Below are positions 18,961 to 26,705 of a stretch of 44,505 nt of DNA, piece by piece (positions within the stretch are counted from its first letter, which is position 1; each line of letters opens with the position of its first letter). The stretch comes from Propionibacteriaceae bacterium (lineage in GTDB: Bacteria > Actinomycetota > Actinomycetes > Propionibacteriales > Propionibacteriaceae). The notes under the pieces were generated by a model, which saw nothing but the letters and a program-made list of their open reading frames with translations, did no database searches and was not told the DNA's origin. The position numbers were made by a program, and so were the translations under genes. Location of the stretch: assembly GCA_009781145.1 (NCBI GenBank), contig WQYR01000003.1, forward strand, positions 1-44,505. Reading direction: 5' to 3'.

Positions 18961-18975
18961 CCGCCAAGGTGGCGG
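18961..18975. promoter_or_regulatory. Inverted repeat ccgcca-agg-tggcgg upstream of the SQR-like gene
   Basis: Perfect 6-bp arms, 23 nt before ATG 18999. Confidence 0.45.
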
Positions 18976-18998
18976 CTGCTTAACAGTGAGGTTTCCAC

Positions 18999-20456
18999 AT
19001 GACGCGTATTGTCGTCTTAGGAGCAGGAATTGCCGGGCACACGGCGGCGCTCCACCTAAAGAGGAGGCTGGGCAGTGCCCACGATGTTATCGTCGTGTCG
19101 CCCAACTCGAAATGGAATTGGATCCCATCGAATATCTGGGTCGGTGTCGGCAAAATGACCGTCGACCAGGTGACGTTCCCGCTGGCTCCGATCTACCAGT
19201 CCAAAGGCATCGAGTTCCACCAGGCGCTGGCCACCGAAATTCACCCCGAAGGTGATGCCGACGACCAGACGCCCTACGTCGTGGTGACGTCGACCCTGCC
19301 GGGCAAAGAGGGCGAAGCGGAAAAGATCACATACGACTACTTGATCAACTGCACTGGCCCCAAGCTCAACTTCGGCGCCACGCCAGGCCTTGGCCCCGAC
19401 AATGGGTTCACGATGTCTGTGTGCACCGCGCCGCACGCTCTTGAGGCGTCGAAGCACCTGAAGGAGGCCATTGACCGCGCCAAGAAGGGTGAGCACCTGC
19501 GCTTCGTCATCGGCACCGGTCACGGCACCTGCACCTGCCAGGGCGCAGCGTTCGAATACACCTTTAACGTCGAGCACGAGTTGCGGGAAGCTGGCGTGCG
19601 CGACAAGGCCGAGGTCATCTACTTCACCAACGAGGCCGCCTTGGGCGACTTCGGTGTCGGCGGCATGACCTTCGACAACGAGGGCTACCAGACGTCGTCC
19701 GATCTGTGGACGGAGTCCCTCTTCCGTGAGCGCGGTGTGCAGGCCATCATCGGCGCGCATGCCACGAACATCGAGGACGGCAAGATCAGCTACGAGCAAC
19801 TGGACGGCTCGACACACGAGCTGCCCTTCGACTTCGCCATGCTGATCCCACCGTTCCGGGGCCAAGATCTCAAGGCCTTCGACAAGGACGGCGAGGACAT
19901 TTCCGACAAGCTGTTCAACCCGGCCGGTTTCCTCAAGGTGGACGCCAACTACTCGGCTGGCGCCTACGAGAACTGGAAGGCCGACGACTGGCCCAAGACC
20001 TACCAGAGCCCGGTGTACGGCAACATCTACGCCGCAGGCATCGCCTTCGCGCCGCCGCACCAGATCTCGAAGCCACGCACCAGCCCCAATGGCACCGTCA
20101 TTACGCCGGCCCCGCCGCGCACTGGCATGCCGTCGGGCATGATCGCCAAGGCCGTTGCCTACACGATCGCGGACCGCGTGCGCGGCAACGGCCGCAAGCC
20201 GCACGAGGCGCCGATGACCAACCTGGGCGCGGCATGCGTGGCCTCGGCCGGCAATGGCCTGTTCAGCGGCTCGGCTGCCGCCATGACGATGAACCCCGTC
20301 GTCCCCAACTGGGAGCAATACCCGGCCACGGGACGCGACATCCGCACGACCACCGGTGAGATCGGCCTGGCCGGCCACTGGGTCAAGTTCATGCTCCACG
20401 TGTTGTTCATCTACAAGGCAAAGGCCCGCCCGCTGTGGTGGCTGATCCCCGAGTAA
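18999..20456 (+). CDS. Sulfide:quinone oxidoreductase-like FAD-dependent oxidoreductase
   Basis: MTRIVVLGAGIAGHTAALHLKRRLG; WNWIPSNIWVGVGKM; GNIYAAGIAFAPPHQISK; C-terminal hydrophobic HWVKFMLHVLFIYKAKARPLWW. Confidence 0.85.
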   Translation: MTRIVVLGAGIAGHTAALHLKRRLGSAHDVIVVSPNSKWNWIPSNIWVGVGKMTVDQVTFPLAPIYQSKGIEFHQALATEIHPEGDADDQTPYVVVTSTLPGKEGEAEKITYDYLINCTGPKLNFGATPGLGPDNGFTMSVCTAPHALEASKHLKEAIDRAKKGEHLRFVIGTGHGTCTCQGAAFEYTFNVEHELREAGVRDKAEVIYFTNEAALGDFGVGGMTFDNEGYQTSSDLWTESLFRERGVQAIIGAHATNIEDGKISYEQLDGSTHELPFDFAMLIPPFRGQDLKAFDKDGEDISDKLFNPAGFLKVDANYSAGAYENWKADDWPKTYQSPVYGNIYAAGIAFAPPHQISKPRTSPNGTVITPAPPRTGMPSGMIAKAVAYTIADRVRGNGRKPHEAPMTNLGAACVASAGNGLFSGSAAAMTMNPVVPNWEQYPATGRDIRTTTGEIGLAGHWVKFMLHVLFIYKAKARPLWWLIPE

Positions 20457-20475
20457 GAGAAAAGGATTAACGAAT

Positions 20476-20652
20476 ATGTCAACCCAACCTTATGATCCGG
20501 TCGCTGCAGCCGAGATTGCATCGGCACCGCTACCGACGCAGGCCACTTTGCGTCAGCGTCGCAATGTGTTCATCCAGATTTGGCGTTTCATCGCCTTCAA
20601 CCTGATGATCGTTCGCGTCATCGGTTCGCAGACGGCCTCCAAGAGGGACTAG
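20476..20652 (+). CDS. 58-aa small protein with a hydrophobic/amphipathic helix, downstream of the SQR-like gene (below ORF-track size cutoff)
   Basis: AAAGGA upstream; MSTQPYDPVAAAEIASAPLPTQATLRQRRNVFIQIWRFIAFNLMIVRVIGSQTASKRD*; 19 nt after the SQR-like stop. Confidence 0.75.
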   Translation: MSTQPYDPVAAAEIASAPLPTQATLRQRRNVFIQIWRFIAFNLMIVRVIGSQTASKRD

Positions 20653-21557
20653 TCGCGGGACCGGTGCCCGGCACCACCCACAGGGCCGTCGGCCACGCGG
20701 GTGCTGGCCACCTGGGGCAACTCAGGTAGGCGAGCAGCCGCGTTGTCGGCGGCCTTTTCGGTGTCGCAAAGAAACGCGCAGGTCGGGCCTGAACCGGAAA
20801 GCACCGACCCGACGACGCCCGGCAGGGCGGCGCCAAACGCCAGCGTTTCACCAATTTCGGGGCGAAGAGTGACGGCCGCCGGCGTCAGATCGTTGATCAG
20901 TTGAGCACCAAGCAGTGATGCATCACCGCTTGTCAGCACCTCAATGAGGTCATCCAGCTCGGCGGCGTCGTGGTCGCCGTGCGACATTTCGTCGTACTTG
21001 GCGAACACTTCTGGTGTGCTCAGCCCATGGCGGGCCAGTGCAAACACCCAGTGGTAGGTACCCCGGACAGGCTGTGGTGTAAGCACGTCGCCGCGTCCAA
21101 CACCCAAAGCGACGCCGCCAAGCAGGGCAAATGGGACATCTGCGCCCAGATCGGCAGCCAGATTCATCAGGTCAGGCTCACTGACGCCGAGATCCCACAG
21201 ATCGTTGCAGGCCCTTAGTGCCGCTGCCGCATCCGCCGATCCGCCTGCCATGCCACCGGCCACCGGTATGGCCTTGTCGACGACCAGGCGGGCACCCATT
21301 CCCGGGTCGCCAAAGCGGTCTCGCAGCAGGGTGGCAGCGCGCCCCGTCAGGTCGCTGCCGTCGGTGGGGATCAGGTTGGCGCCCTCGCCGCTGACGTCAA
21401 CTTCGACGCGTCCGGCCAGCGGTGTGCAGGTCAGAGTGTCGGCCAACGCGACGGCCATGAACACCGTTATCAGGTTGTGGTAGCCGTCTGGACGCCGAGA
21501 AGAGCAGCGCAGCCCGAGGTTGACTTTGGCCGGGGCCCGGTAGACCACTTCCGTCAT
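20649..21557 (-). CDS. ispE: 4-diphosphocytidyl-2-C-methyl-D-erythritol kinase
   Basis: YRAPAKVNLGLRCSSRRPDGYHNLITVF; IPVAGGMAGGSADAAAALRACN; LSGSGPTCAFL. Confidence 0.96.
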   Translation of the reverse strand: MTEVVYRAPAKVNLGLRCSSRRPDGYHNLITVFMAVALADTLTCTPLAGRVEVDVSGEGANLIPTDGSDLTGRAATLLRDRFGDPGMGARLVVDKAIPVAGGMAGGSADAAAALRACNDLWDLGVSEPDLMNLAADLGADVPFALLGGVALGVGRGDVLTPQPVRGTYHWVFALARHGLSTPEVFAKYDEMSHGDHDAAELDDLIEVLTSGDASLLGAQLINDLTPAAVTLRPEIGETLAFGAALPGVVGSVLSGSGPTCAFLCDTEKAADNAAARLPELPQVASTRVADGPVGGAGHRSRD

Positions 21558-21572
21558 GCCAGACTCACGCCA

Positions 21573-23303
21573 CTAAATCCAGCCGGGAAGCCACATGTGC
21601 AACTGCCAGAACCAAGTCGGCATGACGGTGTCATTTTGGATTGGCAACTGGAAGGCGAAGTTCAAGGTGATCAATACGACAGCAGCGCCGACGATGAAGG
21701 CGTTGCGGCGTCGGTTGGGCGCGCCGGGTGGCCCCAGAATCTTGCCCATACACATTGCCAGCGTGGTTGCTGTGAACGGAATGATCATGATGGCGTAGAA
21801 GAGGAAAACCGGGCGGTCGGCGCTGACCCACCACCCGATCCATGTGGCAAGCCAGGCGATGGTGGGCACGGCGAACCGCCAATCACGTCCGAATAACCAA
21901 AAAATCAGTGAAGCCACAATTGCGATGGCGGCAAACCACCAAAGGAAAGGCGTGCCTAACCCGGTGATGATCGTCATACAGGTGCCCTTGGTGTCGGCCG
22001 GGCAGCCTGGCGTTCCGGGGGCCTGCAGCCAAGATTCGGCGCCGCCATCTGAGCCCGTCCAGGTTTGCGTGCATGGCTTCGCCGAGTCGGCGGGGCAGCC
22101 GGGGGTGCCGGGCGGGATCGGGCCGGTGTATTCGATGCCGATGGTGCGGGCGAGAACAAGCCAGCCGGCCGGGTGGGCGTCGTATGGGTGGGTTTGCTCG
22201 GCTATCCAACTGCCGGTGTGGTAGTCCCAGATCTCAACGTTGTAGTGCCACAGCGAGGCCAATGGCTTGCCAACCATCCGCACCGAAAGCGCACTGGGGT
22301 TGTCGGCGCCCCACTGGCGGTCATAGCCGCCGGAGGTTGCCAGCCAGCCGGCCCAGGTGGCCGTGTAGGTGATCGCGGCCACCAGTACCATCAAGATGAA
22401 GGCCATGATGCCGTCCCGCCAGACAGAATTCGCGGCCTTTTCACGTGCACCTGCGGTGCTGCGGGCCCGGAAATCGAACACGACCGATGCGATGCCGACC
22501 ACCGCCAGCACATACATGGAGTTCCATTTGCAACCGATGGCCAAGCCAAACAGGATGCCTGACGCCAAACGCCAGGGCCGCCACCAAAGCAGCGGGCCGA
22601 ACTTGCCGTCCAGGTTGGCTAAGTTGTTGGCTTCGAGGTACCTCGCTAATCGGTTTCGGAACCAGTCTCGGTCGGCCATTGCGGCGGCGACCGCCATGAC
22701 GGTGAACGTCGCCTGGAAAATGTCCAACAGCGCGATGCGGCTCATGACGTAGCTGAGACCGTCGACGCAAAGGAAGAAGCCGGCCATGGCGCCCACCAGC
22801 GTGGAGCGCGATAGGCGGCGGGCCAGGCGCACCGTCGCGGCCACCAGAAGGCAACCGAAAATCAGGCTGCCAAATCGCCAACCGAACGAGTTCATGCCGA
22901 AAAGCCGCTCACCGGCCGCGATCAGGTACTTCGCCATCTGGGGGTGCACAACCATGTCCGGTGTGGGCAGCCACCCGTTGGTTTGCCCCTGGGCGATCAT
23001 GTCGTTGGCGTTGGATGGCCACTGCTTGGCGTAGCCAAAATGCAGCACCGACCAGGCTTCCTTGGCGTAATAGGTCTCGTCGAAAATGATCTTGGGTGGG
23101 TTGGCCAGACCGGGAAAGCGAATGCCGAAGGCCAGCAGTGTCAGGCCGATTGTCACCAGCCAGCTAAAGCGGTTGTCGCGGTGCAGCGGGTAGTCGTCGC
23201 GCAGCCGGTCGACGGTGTGCCAGGTTGGTGCCCATTCGTGGTCACCCTTGCTGGCCTGGCGGATTCTGGGAAGCCGGTCGAGCAGACTTGACGTTGACGC
23301 CAT
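21573..23303 (-). CDS. Protein O-mannosyltransferase (PMT family)
   Basis: KIIFDETYYAKEAWS, HPQMAKYLIAAGERLFGMNSFGWRFGSLIFG, DGLSYVMSRIALLDIF; many TMs; ATG 23303 after gagaggaa (ORF track start 23465). Confidence 0.93.
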   Translation of the reverse strand: MASTSSLLDRLPRIRQASKGDHEWAPTWHTVDRLRDDYPLHRDNRFSWLVTIGLTLLAFGIRFPGLANPPKIIFDETYYAKEAWSVLHFGYAKQWPSNANDMIAQGQTNGWLPTPDMVVHPQMAKYLIAAGERLFGMNSFGWRFGSLIFGCLLVAATVRLARRLSRSTLVGAMAGFFLCVDGLSYVMSRIALLDIFQATFTVMAVAAAMADRDWFRNRLARYLEANNLANLDGKFGPLLWWRPWRLASGILFGLAIGCKWNSMYVLAVVGIASVVFDFRARSTAGAREKAANSVWRDGIMAFILMVLVAAITYTATWAGWLATSGGYDRQWGADNPSALSVRMVGKPLASLWHYNVEIWDYHTGSWIAEQTHPYDAHPAGWLVLARTIGIEYTGPIPPGTPGCPADSAKPCTQTWTGSDGGAESWLQAPGTPGCPADTKGTCMTIITGLGTPFLWWFAAIAIVASLIFWLFGRDWRFAVPTIAWLATWIGWWVSADRPVFLFYAIMIIPFTATTLAMCMGKILGPPGAPNRRRNAFIVGAAVVLITLNFAFQLPIQNDTVMPTWFWQLHMWLPGWI

Positions 23304-23381
23304 GGTTTCCTCTCGATCTGCCGGGGCATTGTCCTGACTCAGTTTACGCCGCGAGCCCCGATGATCCGGGATAATGGATGG

Positions 23382-25139
23382 GTGGCCACAAAACACACTC
23401 CCGAGCCGGGCCGTCTGGTGCTGGCAGGTTCGCCTATAGGCGACCTGGCCGACGCCTCGCCCCACCTGGCCGAAATGCTGTCCAGCGCCGACATTGTGGC
23501 CGCCGAAGACACCCGGCGCTTGAGGCGTCTATGTGACAGGTTGGGCGTCACTCCGGCGGGCCGCGTCGTCAGCTATTTCGACGGCAACGAAGCCGAGCGG
23601 ACGCCGGGGCTGGTCGAGGCCATGAGTGGTGGTGCGACGGTCGTCGTGGTGACCGACGCCGGCATGCCGTCCGTCTCAGACCCGGGATACCGGTTGGTGC
23701 GGGCCAGCCTGGACGCCGGCTTGGAGGTTGTCGCCGTGCCGGGGCCGTCCGCGGCACTGACCGCTTTGGCAGTGTCAGGCTTGCCGGTGCGCCGGTTCTG
23801 TTTCGAGGGTTTTCCGCCGCGCAAGTCCGGCGAGCGGGCGTCCTATCTGGCAACGCTGGCCCGCGAACCACGCACCATGGTGTTCTTCGAGGCGCCGCAC
23901 CGGTTGGGTGAGTTTCTGGCAGCTTGCGTGGCGGCTTTCGGCGGGGGACGGCAAGGGGCCGTCTGCCGCGAATTGACCAAACCGCATCAGGAGGTCGTTC
24001 GCGGTTCGCTGACCGAGCTGGCGCAGTGGGCGCAAGGGCCGGTGCTTGGGGAGGTCAGCGTCGTCATCGGCGGCTGGCAAGGGTTGGACGAGGATGCTGC
24101 ACAGGACGCGTTGGCGGCCGGTTTGGCGGCCGTCCGTCAGGCTGTTGCCGATGGCGCCACGACGCGGGCGGCGGTGGCGATGGTGGCGGCGGCTCAGGGG
24201 TTGCGCCGAAAGACCCTCTATGACGCCGTCGTGGCGAGCCCCAGGGACGCTGCTGCGGTTGAGCCGACGGCCGATGTTGCGTCTGTGCTGGCAAGCCACG
24301 GCTTTGCCGACCTGCCGCCGCATCTGCCCCGTCCGGTGATCGACTCGCACACCCACATGGATTCGGTGTTCGAGAAGACCGGGCTTAGGCCCGAGGACAA
24401 CCTCATTGCCGCGTCCTCGGTCGGCGTCACCAAGGTCGTGCAGATCGGCTGTGACGTCACCAGTTCGCAGTGGGCTGTCGAGTTTGCCGCCGCCAATCCG
24501 GCGGTGATCGCCGCCGTGGCGGTACACCCGAACGACGCGGCTCGATTGACGGCAAAAGAGTTGGACGCTGCGCTCGGCGAGATTGACGCCTTGGCCGGGT
24601 CGGGCAGCCACGTCCGCGCGGTCGGTGAAACCGGCCTTGACTATTACCGCACCCGCGATTCCGCCGGGCAAGCACAGCAGCGGGCGTCCTTCGCCGACCA
24701 TATCGCCATAGCGGCGGCGAGGGGCTTGACGCTGGCGATCCACGACCGCGAGGCCCACAGCGACATTTTGCGTGTCCTGGATGACGCGCCGCTGCGTCCT
24801 GAGCGTGTGATCATGCATTGCTTCAGCGGCTGCATGGCATTCGCCCGCGACTGCGTCGAGCGCGGCTATTGGCTGAGCTTCCCGGGGACGGTGACGTTCA
24901 AGGGTTCGGAAGATCTGCGCGACGCCCTGACCGTCACCCCGCTGGACCGTCTGCTGGTCGAAACCGACGCGCCCTATCTGACGCCTGTGCCGGCGCGGGG
25001 GCGGCCAAACGCCAGCTACCTGGTGGCACACACGGTGGCTTTCATCGCCGAGTACCGGGGCGACGATCTGGCAGTGCTTTGTGACGCGCTGAGGGCCAAC
25101 GCCGAGGCCGCCTACGGCGGCGCGTGGGGCACGGCATGA
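23382..25139 (+). CDS. Fused RsmI (16S rRNA C1402 2'-O-methyltransferase) - TatD family metal-dependent hydrolase
   Basis: N-half: VLAGSPIGDLADASPHLAEMLSSADIVAAEDTRR, YFDGNEAERTPGLVEAM, VVTDAGMPSVSDPGYRLVR, AVPGPSAALTAL. C-half from about aa 320: VIDSHTHMDSVF, AVHPNDAARL, AVGETGLDYYR, HCFSGCMAFA, LLVETDAPYLTPVPARGRPN. One uninterrupted frame. GTG 23382 is a leaderless-type start; ORF track start 23361. Confidence 0.93.
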   Translation: MATKHTPEPGRLVLAGSPIGDLADASPHLAEMLSSADIVAAEDTRRLRRLCDRLGVTPAGRVVSYFDGNEAERTPGLVEAMSGGATVVVVTDAGMPSVSDPGYRLVRASLDAGLEVVAVPGPSAALTALAVSGLPVRRFCFEGFPPRKSGERASYLATLAREPRTMVFFEAPHRLGEFLAACVAAFGGGRQGAVCRELTKPHQEVVRGSLTELAQWAQGPVLGEVSVVIGGWQGLDEDAAQDALAAGLAAVRQAVADGATTRAAVAMVAAAQGLRRKTLYDAVVASPRDAAAVEPTADVASVLASHGFADLPPHLPRPVIDSHTHMDSVFEKTGLRPEDNLIAASSVGVTKVVQIGCDVTSSQWAVEFAAANPAVIAAVAVHPNDAARLTAKELDAALGEIDALAGSGSHVRAVGETGLDYYRTRDSAGQAQQRASFADHIAIAAARGLTLAIHDREAHSDILRVLDDAPLRPERVIMHCFSGCMAFARDCVERGYWLSFPGTVTFKGSEDLRDALTVTPLDRLLVETDAPYLTPVPARGRPNASYLVAHTVAFIAEYRGDDLAVLCDALRANAEAAYGGAWGTA

Positions 25140-26080
25140 GTGGGCTGCTGAATCCGTCCGCAGTGCGGGAACTGGCGTCTTCAGTTGGGTTGACGCCGAC
25201 CAAACGCTGGGGCCAAAACTTCGTTGTGGACGCCAATACGGTGCGCCGATTGGTGACGTTGGCGGGTGTCGAATCCGGCGATCAGGTGTTGGAGGTGGGG
25301 CCGGGGCTGGGTTCGCTGACACTGGGCTTGTTGGAGGCCGGTGCCAGTGTAGTGGCGGTCGAGATTGACGCCAAGTTGGCCCAATTACTGCCGCAAACCG
25401 TTGCCCAACGCCTACCCGAGGCGGTCGGCCGGTTGGATGTAATAGAGGGTGATGCGCTGCGGCTCTCTCCCGTCATCCTGCGCGGAGCGAGCGAAGCGAG
25501 TGAAGTCGCAGGATCTGCGACTGCGACAGCAAGACAGTCCGATCAGGCAGATCATGCGACTGCGCGCAGGATGACGGTCGCCCCGCCTGCCAAACTTGTC
25601 GCAAACCTGCCTTACAACGTGGCCGTGCCTGTCGTGCTCACGCTGCTTGAGCGGTTTGATGATCTGACGGACGGCCTTGTGATGGTTCAGTTGGAGGTGG
25701 CCCGGCGTCTGACCGCCGAACCCGGTTCGAAGGTCTACGGGGTGCCTAGTGCCAAGCTGGCCTGGTTCGCCGAGGCGGAGTTTGCCGGCACCGTGCCGGC
25801 CAGCGTCTTCTGGCCCGTCCCCAACGTCGAATCGGGCTTGGTACGATTCACCCGCCATAACCCGCCATCGGCGACACCCCGCGACAAGGTGTTCGCCGTC
25901 ATTGACGCCGCGTTCGCCCAGCGCCGCAAAATGTTGCGCAGCGCGCTGGCGCCGCTGGCATCCTCCCAAGCTGTGGCGTCGGCCCTGGACGAGGCCGGTG
26001 TGGAGCAGACAGCCAGGGGTGAAACCTGCACGGTGGCCCAATTCGCCGCGATTGCCCAGGCTCTTTTCAGCGAACAGTGA
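25136..26080 (+). CDS. rsmA: 16S rRNA A1518/A1519 dimethyltransferase with an atypical in-frame insertion
   Basis: LTPTKRWGQNFVVDANTVRRLV, VLEVGPGLGSLTLGLLEAG, VANLPYNVAVPVVLTLLERF; ATGA overlap with tatD stop. Confidence 0.96.
   Translation: MSGLLNPSAVRELASSVGLTPTKRWGQNFVVDANTVRRLVTLAGVESGDQVLEVGPGLGSLTLGLLEAGASVVAVEIDAKLAQLLPQTVAQRLPEAVGRLDVIEGDALRLSPVILRGASEASEVAGSATATARQSDQADHATARRMTVAPPAKLVANLPYNVAVPVVLTLLERFDDLTDGLVMVQLEVARRLTAEPGSKVYGVPSAKLAWFAEAEFAGTVPASVFWPVPNVESGLVRFTRHNPPSATPRDKVFAVIDAAFAQRRKMLRSALAPLASSQAVASALDEAGVEQTARGETCTVAQFAAIAQALFSEQ
25470..25577. repeat. 108-bp palindromic repeat element inserted in frame in rsmA
   Basis: Perfect 15-bp terminal inverted repeats ccgtcatcctgcgcg / cgcgcaggatgacgg, nested inner hairpin atcctgcg...cgcaggat; length equals 36 codons; encodes low-complexity residues absent from the usual RsmA pattern. 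Confidence 0.85.
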
Positions 26081-26705
26081 GCGTGGGGTGGTGCTGCAAG
26101 TTGGCCAGCCCATTCCAGGCAAGGTTAACCAATTGGGCGGCGAGGACATCCTTTGGAGGCTGACGGGTTTCCAGCCAGGCTTGGCCAGCCATAGACACCA
26201 AGCCGACGATCGCTTGCGCCATGGGCCGGGCGAGGTCCGGGTCGAAGCCGTGATGCGCCAGTTGTGAGCGCATGATCTCTTCGGCGTGAATCGTCACATC
26301 GCTCAAGATCGACGCATAAGTGTTGGAGCCGGAGTCCCGTGACAGAATGCGGAAACCCTCGGGGCAATCGTCGATGTAATCCAGCAGCGCCAGCGTGCCG
26401 CGCTCCACGATTTCGCGGTAGCGAGCATTGGGCGTGTCGAGGGCTTCGCAGACCGCGCTGTCCAGCCGTCGCGCCTCGCGGTCCACGATGACGGCGTAAA
26501 GCCCGTCCTTGCTGCCGAAATGTTCGTAGACGATCGGTTTTGACACCGCGGCGGCCGCGGCGATCTCTTCCACAGACGTGGCATCGACGCCGTTCTCGGC
26601 GAACAGCGCTCGGGCGACTTCGATGAGCTGCTCGCGGCGTTCCACGCCACTCATGCGCACCCGCGGAGTTACTTCGCCGGCTGCTTGTTCCTTGGCTTGC
26701 GACAT
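26067..26705 (-). CDS. TetR family transcriptional regulator
   Basis: RREQLIEVARALFAENGVDATSVEEIAAAAAVSKPIVYEHFGSKDGLYAVIVDRE; ATG 26705 overlaps malQ stop (TGATG). Confidence 0.93.
   Translation of the reverse strand: MSQAKEQAAGEVTPRVRMSGVERREQLIEVARALFAENGVDATSVEEIAAAAAVSKPIVYEHFGSKDGLYAVIVDREARRLDSAVCEALDTPNARYREIVERGTLALLDYIDDCPEGFRILSRDSGSNTYASILSDVTIHAEEIMRSQLAHHGFDPDLARPMAQAIVGLVSMAGQAWLETRQPPKDVLAAQLVNLAWNGLANLQHHPTLTVR

Noticed and set aside
19056-20399. 447-aa minus-strand ORF
   Set aside because: Antisense shadow of the SQR-like gene; no motif support.
23775-25322. 515-aa minus-strand ORF
   Set aside because: Antisense shadow of the rsmI-tatD fusion; no domain recognised.
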